64,000 nt of DNA from Mumia flava (GTDB lineage: Bacteria; Actinomycetota; Actinomycetes; Propionibacteriales; Nocardioidaceae): assembly GCF_002797495.1 (NCBI RefSeq), contig NZ_PGEZ01000001.1, positions 372,001 to 436,000 on the forward strand, written 5' to 3'. A program made the translations under genes and the position numbers. The stretch's first letter is position 1. Every line of letters begins with the position of its first letter. Below, piece after piece: positions 25,036-33,764 of the stretch. A model generated the notes under the pieces. The model was not told where the DNA came from. It did not search any database and saw only the letters and a program-made list of their open reading frames with translations.

Positions 25036-25326
25036 ATGAGCAGGTTCGACGAGTACCTCGGCAAGGCCAAGGTCACCGCGAAGGATCTCCGCAGCAAGGC
25101 GGGGACGATGGTGAACCAGAACGAGGCCAAGATCGACGGCGTCATGGAGAAGGCGAAGGCCAAGGCCAAGGACGTCACCAAGGGCAAGTACGACGCCAAG
25201 ATCGACAAGGCGCACGACGCCGCACGCAGCGGTGTGCGCAAGATCGGCGAGGGTGGCTCGGGCGGCGAGCCCCCGACCTCACCGCCGTCCGGCCCCGCCG
25301 GTCCGTCCGGGCCCGGCGCACGCTGA
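25036..25326 (+). CDS. MT0933-like antitoxin-family small protein
   Basis: A 96-residue, lysine- and alanine-rich helical protein: residues 1-70 read like the MT0933/Rv0909 antitoxin family (KAGTMVNQNEAKIDGVMEKA, then KGKYDAKIDKAHDAA), followed by a flexible Gly/Pro/Ser tail. AGGAGG lies 6 nt before ATG 25036, and a TAGCCT box at 24998 gives a short leader. No toxin gene is next to it: the following gene is a methyltransferase. It could be an orphan antitoxin or simply a stress-related helical protein of the same fold. Divergent from miaA, 45 bp away. Confidence 0.6.
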   Translation: MSRFDEYLGKAKVTAKDLRSKAGTMVNQNEAKIDGVMEKAKAKAKDVTKGKYDAKIDKAHDAARSGVRKIGEGGSGGEPPTSPPSGPAGPSGPGAR

Positions 25327-25342
25327 GCGTCGGGACCGTGCC

Positions 25343-26404
25343 GTGTCCGACAGCGCCGTCGACCGGCTCTTCGACTCGATCCTGGGCGCGTTCGACGTCC
25401 TGACGATCGCGCTCGGTGACCGCCTCGGGCTGTACGACGTGCTGCACGCGCACGGGCCGATCACGGCCCCGGCGCTCGCCGAGCACGCCGGGATCGACCC
25501 GCGCTACGCCCGCGAGTGGGTCGAGCAGCAGTGCGTGGCGGGCTGGGTGGGCGTGGACGACCCGGGTGCGGCAGCCGACGAGCGCCGCTACTCGCTCACG
25601 CCCGACGCGGCCGAGACCCTGCGCGACCGCGACTCGGAGGACTACCTGGCGGCGATCACCCAGATCGTCGCCGCCGCGGCCGCGCAGCTGCCGGCACTCG
25701 CCGAGGCGTACCGCACGGGCGGAGGCGTGCCGTGGGCGCAGTACGGTCCCGCGATGCGCCGGGGCCAGGCCGACGGCAACCGGCCGCTGTACCTCGGCTC
25801 GATGACCCGCGCGTGGCTGCCGTCGCTGCCGGAGCTGCACGAGCGGCTGCGGGCCGGGACGCGCGTCGCGGACATCGGCTGCGGCGACGGCTGGGGCTCG
25901 ATCGCGATCGCCCGGGCGTACCCGGACGTGACCGTCGACGGTTACGACGTCGACCCCGACTCGATCGCCGCAGCCCAGGCGAACGCCCGGGACTCCGGCG
26001 TCGCGGACCGGGCCACGTTCCACCAGGTCGACGCCACGCGGCCACCGCAGGTCCAGGAGTACGGGTTGGTGACCGCGTTCGAGTGCATCCACGACCTGCC
26101 CGATCCGGTGTCCGTGCTGGCGGGGATGCGCGGGATGGCGCAGCCCGACGGGTGGGTGCTCGTGATGGACGAGCGGGTTCCCGATGCGTTCACCGGACCG
26201 GGCGACGACGTCGAGCGACTGATGTACGGGTACTCGACGCTGATCTGCTTGCCGGATGCGATGGCGCACCGCCCGACCCGCGCGACCGGGACGGTGATGC
26301 GGCTGGACGTCCTGCGCAGGTACGCGCAGGAAGCCGGGTTCGTCGACGTCGAGGTGCTGCCGATCGAGCACGACGTGTTCCGGCTGTACCGGCTGCTGTC
26401 CTGA
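25343..26404 (+). CDS. Class I SAM-dependent methyltransferase with N-terminal winged helix
   Basis: A 353-residue methyltransferase. The SAM-binding motif is VADIGCGDGWGSIAIARAYP near residue 172, with the acidic strand GYDVDPDSI about 20 residues on and VTAFECIHDLPDP as motif IV/post region. Residues 15-100 form an O-methyltransferase-like dimerisation/winged-helix domain (LGLYDVLHAHGPITAPALAE). Start GTG 25343 (VSDSAVDRLFDSILGAF) lies 16 bp after the antitoxin-like gene. The substrate is unknown; the protein resembles small-molecule transferases of the plant-caffeate type in layout, without specific evidence. Its end abuts the family A repeats. Confidence 0.8.
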   Translation: MSDSAVDRLFDSILGAFDVLTIALGDRLGLYDVLHAHGPITAPALAEHAGIDPRYAREWVEQQCVAGWVGVDDPGAAADERRYSLTPDAAETLRDRDSEDYLAAITQIVAAAAAQLPALAEAYRTGGGVPWAQYGPAMRRGQADGNRPLYLGSMTRAWLPSLPELHERLRAGTRVADIGCGDGWGSIAIARAYPDVTVDGYDVDPDSIAAAQANARDSGVADRATFHQVDATRPPQVQEYGLVTAFECIHDLPDPVSVLAGMRGMAQPDGWVLVMDERVPDAFTGPGDDVERLMYGYSTLICLPDAMAHRPTRATGTVMRLDVLRRYAQEAGFVDVEVLPIEHDVFRLYRLLS

Positions 26405-26417
26405 CCTGCCCGTCGGC

Positions 26418-26597
26418 GTCTCGATCACTCGCTCCGCTCGCGCCTCGACGATCGGGGGGTGGAGCCTCCGCTCGCGCCTCGACGATCGGCAAGGAAACCG
26501 GTGGTCGAGGCCGAGCGGAGCGAGGATCGAGACCCGGTGCTCAGGGGGCACCGGTGGTCGAGGCCGAGCGGAGCGAGGATCGAGACCCGGTGCTCAG
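26418..26597. repeat. Dispersed repeat family A, four copies between genes
   Basis: A unit beginning GTCTCGATCACTCGCTCCGC lies at 26418-26449, a partial one at 26465-26489, and two direct, almost identical units (CCGGTGGTCGAGGCCGAGCG...) at 26499-26544 and 26551-26597. The last unit includes the stop codon of the GH5 gene. No gene is seen in 26405-26593. Confidence 0.85.
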
Positions 26598-28135
26598 CGG
26601 GCGCGGAGCGTGACGGTGACCGGGGCGTCACCGCGCGAGAGGAGCACGACGTCGACCGTACGGGCGCCGGCGCGGGTCGGTCGCGAGACCTTCGTGACCG
26701 CGAGCGCCCGTCGACCCTTCTGCTCCACGGTCACCGCCACGTCGTCGCCGAACCCGGACGGCACCACGATCTGGCTCGCGCCGAGACCGCGCTGTGGGTC
26801 GAACGTCACCGCGTAGGTGCCGTCGGCGACGGACTCGGTCTGCCGTACGCCGGCCAGCCGCACGGCGTACGGGGTCCACGCCCCGGCGCGGCCGGGATCG
26901 AGTCGCCCCTCGTCGTCGGCGAAGACGCAGTACGCGCCGCCGTTGGGCGAGACGCAGCCGTACCAGATCGCCCACCCGGATGCGAAGCTCTCGAAGCTGC
27001 GTGCCTGCTGCTCGACCAGCTCCACGTTGCCCGGGTACGACGCTCCGGCGCCGATCGGGCCCCACTCGCCGACGATCACGGGCATCTGCTCGCTGCGCGG
27101 GTACGCGGTGATGGCCGCCTCGTACGCCTCGACGAACCCGCTGGAGGTGTCCCAGTCGCCGCCGGCCTCGACCGCGGTCGAGTACGCGTGCGGCGCGTAG
27201 CCGATCCGGTCGTCGCCGCGGCGCGGGTCGTCGAACCCGGGAAGGGCCGTCGGGACGCCCTCACCGACGAGCACGGTCGGCTCGACGAACAGCCACGAGC
27301 GGGAGTCGACCGAGCGGATCCCGGAGATCAGCCGGTCGTACATCGCCGGGAGCTCGTCGGTCTCGAACGCCGCGGACTTCTGCACCATCGCCATCGGGTC
27401 GTCGAGGTCCTCGAATCCCATCTGGCCCATCGGCTCGTTGAAGAGGTCGTAGCCGAGCAGCGCCGGGTGCCCGGACAGCCGCTTGGCGAGGTGGGTCCAG
27501 GTGCGCACCTGCGCCTGCTGCAGGTCGGTGTCGCTGAACAGGTGCTTGAACGCGGCCTGGACGGCGGGGTGGAAGTAGTTCGCGAACCAGTCGTCGCCCG
27601 GCAGCCGCTCGAAGTCGATCCCGTCGGTGCGGGTCGCCCACTCGGGGATGCCGTTGAAGCCGAAGGCCGGGCCGTACACGTCCTGGTGCCAGTCGACCAG
27701 CACGAGGATGCCCTCGTCGTCGGCCCAGTCGAGGACGCTCTCGACGTGCTTGAGGTACGCCTTGTCGTAGTGCCCCTGCGTCGGCTCGACCTTGCTCCAC
27801 TGGATCGGCAGGCGCAGCAGCGTGAAGCCGGCGGCACCCATCGCGCGTACGTCGGCGCGGGTGATGTCGTCGAACTTGCCGAGGTTGGTGCCGCGGAGCT
27901 GGACGGTGCGCCCGCGCCGGTCGGCGAGGACGGCGTTGCCGGCGTCGTCGGTGACGGTCTGCGTCGGGAAGGCCGTCCGGGTGCGGTAGGCACCGTGGCC
28001 CGAGCGCAGGTCGAACGCGGTGCTCGCCGACGCGCTGGCGGTCGGTGATGCCGAGACCGGCGCGGTGGTGGCCACCACACCGGCGGTCAGCGCCACGCCG
28101 GACAGCGCGGCGACGAGCGCGGAGCGCACGCGCAT
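26594..28135 (-). CDS. Secreted glycoside hydrolase family 5 (endoglycoceramidase-like)
   Basis: A 513-residue exported hydrolase with a signal peptide at 1-30 (MRVRSALVAALSGVALTAG, cleavage after VSAS or TASAS). The GH5 barrel shows LRLPIQWSKVEP (about residue 105), VDWHQDVYG, the acid/base glutamate in LFNEPMGQ near 233 and the nucleophile glutamate in VGEWGPIG near 355. The WSKVEP...QGHYD and DWHQDVYGPAF wording is that of the endoglycoceramidase-like GH5 group, which cleaves glycolipid head groups, rather than of cellulases. A C-terminal beta domain follows from about 430. AGGAGG lies 5 nt before ATG 28135. It stands alone; the substrate is not proven. Confidence 0.82.
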   Translation of the reverse strand: MRVRSALVAALSGVALTAGVVATTAPVSASPTASASASTAFDLRSGHGAYRTRTAFPTQTVTDDAGNAVLADRRGRTVQLRGTNLGKFDDITRADVRAMGAAGFTLLRLPIQWSKVEPTQGHYDKAYLKHVESVLDWADDEGILVLVDWHQDVYGPAFGFNGIPEWATRTDGIDFERLPGDDWFANYFHPAVQAAFKHLFSDTDLQQAQVRTWTHLAKRLSGHPALLGYDLFNEPMGQMGFEDLDDPMAMVQKSAAFETDELPAMYDRLISGIRSVDSRSWLFVEPTVLVGEGVPTALPGFDDPRRGDDRIGYAPHAYSTAVEAGGDWDTSSGFVEAYEAAITAYPRSEQMPVIVGEWGPIGAGASYPGNVELVEQQARSFESFASGWAIWYGCVSPNGGAYCVFADDEGRLDPGRAGAWTPYAVRLAGVRQTESVADGTYAVTFDPQRGLGASQIVVPSGFGDDVAVTVEQKGRRALAVTKVSRPTRAGARTVDVVLLSRGDAPVTVTLRAR

Positions 28136-28207
28136 CGTTCCTCCTGGGGGTCGAGAGGGCTTGGACGGTCGCCCAAGTGTGACGCACAGTACACGACCTG
28201 CCGCCGC

Positions 28208-28213
28208 TAGGGT
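28208..28213 (+). promoter_or_regulatory. -10 element of a leaderless-type Nudix promoter
   Basis: TAGGGT lies 6 bp before ATG 28220, with no Shine-Dalgarno. Confidence 0.5.
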
Positions 28214-28219
28214 GCTCGC

Positions 28220-28681
28220 ATGGCGCACTCGCTGGTCCCCGCCGCGTACGTCCTGCTCCTGCGGGGGCACCCGGGCGCGGAGGAGGTGCTCCTCCACCTC
28301 CGGCAGAACACCGGGTATCGCGACGGCCACTGGGCGCTGGTCGCCGGCCACGTCGAGGCCGGCGAGACCGCGCGCGAGGCGGCCGTGCGCGAGGCCGCGG
28401 AGGAGGCCGGTGTCGTCGTCGACCCGGTCGATCTCGAGCCGATCACCGTCGTGCACCGGATCGAGGTCGGAGGCCCGCCGGTCGAGCAGCGGGTCGACTT
28501 CTTCTTCGCCACGCGCCGCTGGTCCGGCGCGCCGTCGATCCGCGAACCGCAGAAGGCCGCCGAGCAGCGCTGGTTCTCGGTGCGCGCGCTCCCCGAACCG
28601 GGCGTCCCGCAGGAACGTCTCGTGCTCGACGCCTACGTGCGCGGCAGGCTGCAACCGCTGCTGGAGACCACCGAGCACTGA
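28220..28681 (+). CDS. Nudix hydrolase
   Basis: A 153-residue Nudix protein. The box GHVEAGETAREAAVREAAEE then AGV, near residues 49-71, has all catalytic residues of G-x5-E-x7-REUxEExGU. Such enzymes cleave nucleoside diphosphates linked to another group. The substrate (8-oxo-dGTP, NDP-sugar, dinucleotide) cannot be told. The C-terminal AEQRWFSVRALPEP is common in small actinobacterial Nudix proteins. A leaderless-type promoter precedes it. It is divergent from the GH5 gene and convergent with the MmgE/PrpD gene that ends at 28723. Confidence 0.88.
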   Translation: MAHSLVPAAYVLLLRGHPGAEEVLLHLRQNTGYRDGHWALVAGHVEAGETAREAAVREAAEEAGVVVDPVDLEPITVVHRIEVGGPPVEQRVDFFFATRRWSGAPSIREPQKAAEQRWFSVRALPEPGVPQERLVLDAYVRGRLQPLLETTEH

Positions 28682-28722
28682 GGCTCGCCCACGACCCGAA
28701 CAGGCGACGGGCGTACGCCGGC

Positions 28723-30108
28723 CTACGCCCGCACGAGCGGCAGGGCCTCCAGGGCCGCGACGACGTCGTCGGCGTCGGCGAGCGCCCGGACACCCTCGTA
28801 CAGGCCGGCGGCGGCGCGCCGGTCCCCGGCGGAGTCGCCGAGCAGGCGTGCGACCTTCGCGACCACGTCGTCGGCCGAGAACGGGAAGTGCGCCGTGTCG
28901 CCGATCGGGTCCGGCTGAGCCAGGCCGACGGTGGTCCCGTCGGCCAGCTCGATCTCGACCTCGGTCACCCGCCGGTCGGGGAGGTAGCCGTCGAGCGCGT
29001 CGACCACGCGGACGTCGACCCGCTCGCTCACCGTCCGGGCGCGGGCGAACGCCGGCGTGCCGGGCTCCATCGTCGTCGGGTCGACGGCGCCGCTCACCAG
29101 CGCCGTCGCGACGACGAACGGCAGCGAGAACATCGCGGCGAGCCGGCTGTCGGCGCCCCGCTGGAACAGCGGGGCGGCGAGCGAGTGCGTGCCGACGCGG
29201 ACGGCGACGACGTCCTCGACGCTCCACGAACCGCTCGCGCGCAGCGCCAGCACGAGGTCGACGGCCGCGTGGGTGTACGAGCAGGCGGCGTGCTGCTTCA
29301 CGTAGCCCTCGGCAGCGAGCCAGCGCGTCCCGAGGTCCGCCGTCAGCGAGGCCGGGTCGACGTCCCCGACGAGGCTCAGCGCGCCGTACGCCCCGCCGCG
29401 GTTGGTCACGAGACCCGCGTGGGCGAGGTGGGCGGCCGAGAGGCCGGCGACGTTCGCCTGGCCCATCCAGAGGTTGCGGGTGACGTCGCCGGCCAGCACG
29501 GTCGCCCACGGCGCCACCGTCATCAGGCCCGTGGACGCGTCGACGGCGGCCGCGACCTCGTCGACGTCCCCGCCCCCGATCAGCGCCGCTGCGCAGGCGG
29601 CCCCGGTCGCTCCCCAGTGCCCGTGGGTGTGCCACGGCGCGCCCCGCCGCACGGCTCGTCCGAACCGCGCCGCGACCTCGTACCCGGCGCCGACCGCCGA
29701 CAGGAAGCGCGCACCCGAGACGGATCCGTCGGCCTGCTGCGCGGCGGCGACGGCCGCGAAGACCACGTGGGCGGCCGGGTGGCCGGCGGCGTACTTGTTG
29801 CCCTCGTCGAGCTCCTGCGAGCAGGCCGCGGTCGCGGAGAGGAGCGCCGCGGTCTCGGGCGTCGTCGTCCGGGACGTGCCGATCACGCCGCAGCGCCCGG
29901 CGGGCATCGGCCACGCGTCGAGGAGCGCGCCGATCTCGGGGGTGCGGACCGCGGCGACGGTGACGCCGAGCAGGTCGGTGAGCACGATCGGCAGTCGGTC
30001 GTGGACCGTCGGGGCGCGGTCCGGTCCGAGCGAGCGGAGCCGGGCGGCCAACGTGTCGACTGCGGAACGCATCTGTTCCGCTTGACGGAACGATTGGCTC
30101 GACTGCAT
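28723..30108 (-). CDS. MmgE/PrpD family protein (paralog 1)
   Basis: A 461-residue member of the MmgE/PrpD fold, which includes 2-methylcitrate dehydratase, cis-aconitate decarboxylase and iminodisuccinate epimerase. Family landmarks are ELDEGNKYAAGHPAAHVVFA (residue about 100, the usual LDxDD/H region), GYEVAARFGRA, HWGATGAACAAALIGG and KQHAACSYTHAAVD near 285. It differs clearly from paralog 2 at 32284. ATG 30108 is preferred because TACGGT lies exactly 6 bp upstream (leaderless type); ATG 30072 is the alternative. It is divergent from the CoA-transferase operon and an IclR-type site overlaps its first codons, so it belongs to the island. Confidence 0.8.
   Translation of the reverse strand: MQSSQSFRQAEQMRSAVDTLAARLRSLGPDRAPTVHDRLPIVLTDLLGVTVAAVRTPEIGALLDAWPMPAGRCGVIGTSRTTTPETAALLSATAACSQELDEGNKYAAGHPAAHVVFAAVAAAQQADGSVSGARFLSAVGAGYEVAARFGRAVRRGAPWHTHGHWGATGAACAAALIGGGDVDEVAAAVDASTGLMTVAPWATVLAGDVTRNLWMGQANVAGLSAAHLAHAGLVTNRGGAYGALSLVGDVDPASLTADLGTRWLAAEGYVKQHAACSYTHAAVDLVLALRASGSWSVEDVVAVRVGTHSLAAPLFQRGADSRLAAMFSLPFVVATALVSGAVDPTTMEPGTPAFARARTVSERVDVRVVDALDGYLPDRRVTEVEIELADGTTVGLAQPDPIGDTAHFPFSADDVVAKVARLLGDSAGDRRAAAGLYEGVRALADADDVVAALEALPLVRA
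30062..30091. promoter_or_regulatory. IclR-type operator, site A
   Basis: GTTCCGCTTGACGGAAC (30075-30091) is a perfect inverted repeat with 6-bp arms and a 5-bp spacer. A third half, GCGGAAC at 30062, pairs with the same left arm. The site lies just downstream of the putative start of transcription of the MmgE/PrpD gene, as for roadblock repression. Confidence 0.65.
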
Positions 30109-30114
30109 ATCTTG

Positions 30115-30120
30115 ACCGTA
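30115..30120 (-). promoter_or_regulatory. -10 element of a leaderless-type MmgE/PrpD promoter
   Basis: On the minus strand TACGGT is followed by 6 bp and then ATG 30108. Confidence 0.45.
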
Positions 30121-30250
30121 CGATCGCGCTCGCTCGAGGTCAACGCCCCCGTGGTCGCGGTTTGCTGCAATATCAGGTCGGCTGCGCGATCTTGCTGCTC
30201 CCTCTTCTCGGATCGACCCTCCTCCGGTTAGAGTGATGGCCAGCCAGAGC

Positions 30251-30267
30251 GTTTCTACAAGCGGAAT
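30251..30267. promoter_or_regulatory. IclR-type operator, site B
   Basis: GTTTCTACAAGCGGAAT has the same arm spacing as sites A and C, with one mismatch in each arm. It lies 2 bp before ATG 30270 of the CoA-transferase gene and 17 bp after a possible -10 box TAGAGT (30229-30234). Confidence 0.5.
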
Positions 30268-30269
30268 GG

Positions 30270-31469
30270 ATGAGCCTCGTGCCGGATCCCATGCCTCTCG
30301 ACGGACTGCGCGTCGTGGACGCCTCGACGATCCTCGCGGGGCCACTGTGCTGCCAGATCCTCGGCGACTACGGCGCCGACGTGATCAAGCTCGAGCACCC
30401 GGTCAACGGCGACAGCATGCGGGGGCACGGCCGCAGCAAGGACGGCGTCCCGCTGTGGTGGAAGGAGATCAGCCGCAACAAGCGGACGGTCGCGCTCGAC
30501 CTCAAGTCGGGCGGCGAGGTGTTCCGGCGGCTCGCGGCCACCGCGGACGTCGTCGTCGAGAACTTCCGGCCCGGCACCCTCGAGCGCTGGGGCATCGGCC
30601 CGGACACGCTGCTCGCCGACAACCCCGGCCTCGTGATCGTCCGGCTCACCGGCTTCGGCCAGACCGGGCCGTACGCCTCGCGTGCCGGGTTCGGCACGCT
30701 GGCCGAGGCGATGAGCGGGTTCGCGGCGACCACCGGCGAGCCCGACGGTCCGCCGACCCTGCCGGCGTTCGGCCTCGCCGACAGCATCTGCGGCATCGCG
30801 GCCTCGTCGGCGGTGATGATGGCATTGCGGCACCGCGACAGCACCGGCCGCGGCCAGGTGGTCGACCTGAGCATCCTCGAGCCGATCATGACCGCGGTCG
30901 GCCCCGGCCCGACCGTCTACCAGCAGACCGGCGAGATCGCGCAGCGCCACGGCAACCGCTCGACGAACAACGCGCCGCGCAACACCTACCGCACCGCCGA
31001 CGGAGGCTGGGTCGCGATCTCGACCAGCGCACAGCGGATCGCCGAGCGCGTCCTCGAGCTCGTCGGGCACCCCGAGGTGATCGACGAGCCGTGGTTCGCG
31101 ACGGGCGCCGGCCGGGCCGAGCACGTCGAGCTGCTCGACACGTACGTCGGCGACTGGATCGGCGCGCGCGACCGCGAGACCGTGCTCGCCGCGTTCACCG
31201 ACGCGGGCGCCGCGATCGCCCCTGTGTACGACGCACGCGACCTGGTCGAGGACCCGCACGTGCGCGAGACCGAGATGCTGGTGGAGGTCGACGACCCCGA
31301 CCTCGGGGCCCTGCTCCAGCACAACGTGATGTGGCGGATGAGCGACTCCCCCGGGCGCATCCGCTTCACCGGCCGCTCGATCGGCCAGGACACCGACGAG
31401 GTGCTGGGCGAGCTCGGCTACTCCGCCGACCAGATCGACCAGCTCAAGCGAGAGGAGACCGTCCGATGA
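30270..31469 (+). CDS. Family III CoA transferase (CaiB/BaiF type)
   Basis: Moves CoA between carboxylic acids through an aspartyl-CoA intermediate. At 399 residues it is a single-subunit-size member: MPLDGLRVVDASTILAGPLC and GADVIKLEHP at the N-terminus, NKRTVALDLKS, VVENFRPG and LTGFGQTGPYASRAGF near 120-140, then GLADSICGI with the likely catalytic aspartate near residue 170. First gene of a tightly overlapped set; its stop overlaps the next start as ATGA. ATG 30270 is used; ATG 30291 (MPLDGL) is possible and would leave site B upstream of the gene. It probably activates the substrate acid of the island. Confidence 0.9.
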   Translation: MSLVPDPMPLDGLRVVDASTILAGPLCCQILGDYGADVIKLEHPVNGDSMRGHGRSKDGVPLWWKEISRNKRTVALDLKSGGEVFRRLAATADVVVENFRPGTLERWGIGPDTLLADNPGLVIVRLTGFGQTGPYASRAGFGTLAEAMSGFAATTGEPDGPPTLPAFGLADSICGIAASSAVMMALRHRDSTGRGQVVDLSILEPIMTAVGPGPTVYQQTGEIAQRHGNRSTNNAPRNTYRTADGGWVAISTSAQRIAERVLELVGHPEVIDEPWFATGAGRAEHVELLDTYVGDWIGARDRETVLAAFTDAGAAIAPVYDARDLVEDPHVRETEMLVEVDDPDLGALLQHNVMWRMSDSPGRIRFTGRSIGQDTDEVLGELGYSADQIDQLKREETVR

Positions 31470-32287
31470 CCGACGCCCTGCTCCAGGTGGTGGGCTCCGG
31501 CCTGGAGGTCGTCGACCTCGGCCGTCAGCTGCGGACCGGGATGCCCCAGTCCCCCAACCACCCGCAGTTCTGGCACACCCTCCCCCGGCGTCACGGCGAC
31601 ATGGTGCGCTCGGACGGCAGCAGCGCCGCGAACGACATGATCTCGACCGGCACCCACGTCGGCACCCACATCGACGCGCTCGCCCACGTCTCGTACCAGG
31701 GCTCGATGTACGGCGGGGTGGACGCGGTCGCGTCCGGCGTCGGCGGCAAGTACGACGAGCTCGGCGTGCACACGATCGAGCCGATGATCCGGCGCGGCGT
31801 GCTGCTCGACGTCGCGGGGCACCTGGGCGTGGAGCACTGCGAGGGCGGGTACGAGATCACCGTCGACGATCTCGAGGCGACCGCGAAGCGCCAGGGTGTG
31901 GTCGTCGAGGCCGGCGACGTCGTGCTGATCCGCAGCGGCTGGGGCAGCAAGTTCGCCGAGGGCGCGCCGTACGTCGGCGGCCCGAGCGGCGTCCCCGGCG
32001 TCGGCGAGGACGGCGCGGTCTGGCTCGCCGAGCACGGCGTGCACGCCGCGGGCGCGGACACGATCGCGTTCGAGCGGCTCGCCCCCGGCGGCGGCCACGC
32101 GCTGCTGCCGGCGCACCGTGTGCTGCTGGTCGAGCACGGGATCTACATCATCGAGGCGCTCGACCTCGAGGGGCTCGCGCAGGCGGGCTGGAGCGAGTTC
32201 ACGCTGATGCTCGTCCCGTTGAACATCTACGGCGCCACCGGCTCGCCGGTCCGCCCGCTGGCGGTCCGTCCGAAGGGCGCGGCGTGA
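31466..32287 (+). CDS. Cyclase-family metal-dependent hydrolase (kynurenine formamidase fold)
   Basis: A 273-residue cyclase-family protein. The signature GTHVGTHIDALAHVSYQG near residue 62 gives the His/Asp metal ligands of the kynurenine formamidase and isatin hydrolase group, and the C-terminal VEHGIYIIEALDLEGLA fits the same family. Members hydrolyse amides or lactam/lactone rings. The start ATG 31466 overlaps the CoA transferase stop (ATGA), and its own end overlaps the next gene (GTGA). In this context it would open or deformylate an intermediate; no tryptophan-pathway gene is nearby, so kynurenine metabolism is unlikely. Confidence 0.85.
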   Translation: MTDALLQVVGSGLEVVDLGRQLRTGMPQSPNHPQFWHTLPRRHGDMVRSDGSSAANDMISTGTHVGTHIDALAHVSYQGSMYGGVDAVASGVGGKYDELGVHTIEPMIRRGVLLDVAGHLGVEHCEGGYEITVDDLEATAKRQGVVVEAGDVVLIRSGWGSKFAEGAPYVGGPSGVPGVGEDGAVWLAEHGVHAAGADTIAFERLAPGGGHALLPAHRVLLVEHGIYIIEALDLEGLAQAGWSEFTLMLVPLNIYGATGSPVRPLAVRPKGAA

Positions 32288-33759
32288 GCGCGCCGACCCT
32301 GGCGGAGCAGCTCGGCGGCTTCGCCGCCGCCACCGCGTACGAGGACCTGCCCGCCGACGTGGTCGACAGCGTGAAGAAGCGGGTGCTCGACACGATCGGG
32401 ATCGCGGCTGCGGCCGCGACGCTGGAGACGAGCCGCGCGGCCCGGGCCTGGGCAGCGTCCCAGGGCGGGGTCGAGGCGGCCTCGGCCGTCGGTGTGGAGC
32501 GGCGACTGCCCGCGGCGCAGGCGGCGTTCGTCAACGGCACCCTCGCGCACTCGCTCGACTACGACGACACCCACCTCCCCTCCGTGCTCCACCCGAGCGC
32601 CGCGGTCGTGCCCGCCGCGCTCGCGGCCGCGGAGCGCAACGGCGCCGACGGACGCGCCCTCGTACGGGCGATCGCGCTCGGGCTCGAGACCTGCGTCCGG
32701 CTCGGCATGGCCGGATACGACGAGAAGGCGAAGAACTCGACGTTCTTCGAGCACGGCCAGCACGCGACGTCGATCTGCGGCGCGATGGGCGGCGCGGTCG
32801 CGGCGGCCGTGCTGTACGGCGCGGACGCGCGCGGCGTGGTGGACGCGCTCGGCGTCACCGCGTCGATGTCGTCGGGCATCATCGAGGCGAACCGCACCGG
32901 CGGCACCGTCAAGCGGATGCACTGCGGCTGGGCCGCGCACGCGGCCGTCTCGGCCGCGGAGCTCGTCGCGTTCGGGTTCACCGGTCCCCCGACGGTGCTG
33001 GAGGGGCGGTTCGGCTTCTTCCAGGCCTGGCTGCACGGCGTCTTCGACCCGTCCGCGATCTCCGACGGCCTCGGCACCGACTGGGCCGTGCCGGGGATCT
33101 TCTTCAAGCCGTACCCGGCCAACCACTTCACGCACGCGGCCGTCGACGCGGCCGCCGCCCTGCGGGCCAAGGGCGTGACGCCGGACGACGTCGAGCGGCT
33201 CACCCTCGGGGTCCCCGCGCCCAACCTGCGCACGATCGGAGAGCCGATCGAGGTCAAGCGCGCCCCCGAGACCGGCTACATGGCGCAGTTCAGCGGGCCG
33301 TACGCCGTGGCCGTCGGGCTGCTCGGGGGTCACGGCCTCGGCGCCGGCGTGGAGGACTACACCGACGAGCTCGCCGTCGACCCGCAGCGTCGCGCACTCA
33401 TGGCCAAGGTCGACGTCGTCGCCGACGAGCGGTGCACCGCGATCTTCCCCCACCAGTTCCCCGCGGTGCTGACCGCGCGCCTGACCGACGGGCGCGAGCT
33501 CGTCGAGGAGGTGCTGACGACACGCGGCGGCCCGCAGCGGCCGCTGTCCTTCGCGGAGCTCACCGCGAAGTTCGAGGCGAACGCCTCACGCACGCTCGGC
33601 CCGGACGAGGTGGCCGCACTCGCGGACGCGTGCCGCGACCTCGACCACCGGACCGACCTGGGGGCCGTGCTGGCGCCGCTGACGCGCCTCGACCCCACCG
33701 GTTCTGCCGACCAGCAGAAGACGACGTCCGCCGCGGCTGCGGCGACGAGCGAAGGGTGA
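32284..33759 (+). CDS. MmgE/PrpD family protein (paralog 2)
   Basis: A 491-residue MmgE/PrpD protein with the classic landmarks: FVNGTLAHSLDYDDTHLPS near residue 85 (LDYDDTH catalytic region), HPSAAVVPAALAAAER, TGGTVKRMHCGWAAHAAVSA with the lysine/histidine pair near 215, and FKPYPANHFTHAAVDA near 280. It is much closer to the iminodisuccinate-epimerase/methylcitrate-dehydratase consensus than paralog 1. Start GTG 32284 overlaps the previous stop. The last 20 residues (SADQQKTTSAAAAATSEG) are low-complexity. Likely role: dehydration, isomerisation or decarboxylation of a carboxylate intermediate. Confidence 0.88.
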   Translation: MSAPTLAEQLGGFAAATAYEDLPADVVDSVKKRVLDTIGIAAAAATLETSRAARAWAASQGGVEAASAVGVERRLPAAQAAFVNGTLAHSLDYDDTHLPSVLHPSAAVVPAALAAAERNGADGRALVRAIALGLETCVRLGMAGYDEKAKNSTFFEHGQHATSICGAMGGAVAAAVLYGADARGVVDALGVTASMSSGIIEANRTGGTVKRMHCGWAAHAAVSAAELVAFGFTGPPTVLEGRFGFFQAWLHGVFDPSAISDGLGTDWAVPGIFFKPYPANHFTHAAVDAAAALRAKGVTPDDVERLTLGVPAPNLRTIGEPIEVKRAPETGYMAQFSGPYAVAVGLLGGHGLGAGVEDYTDELAVDPQRRALMAKVDVVADERCTAIFPHQFPAVLTARLTDGRELVEEVLTTRGGPQRPLSFAELTAKFEANASRTLGPDEVAALADACRDLDHRTDLGAVLAPLTRLDPTGSADQQKTTSAAAAATSEG

Positions 33760-33764
33760 ATCAG

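Noticed and set aside
25036-26404. Toxin-antitoxin operon
   Set aside because: The second gene is a full-length methyltransferase with a normal SAM motif, not a known toxin type; kept only as a low-interest question.
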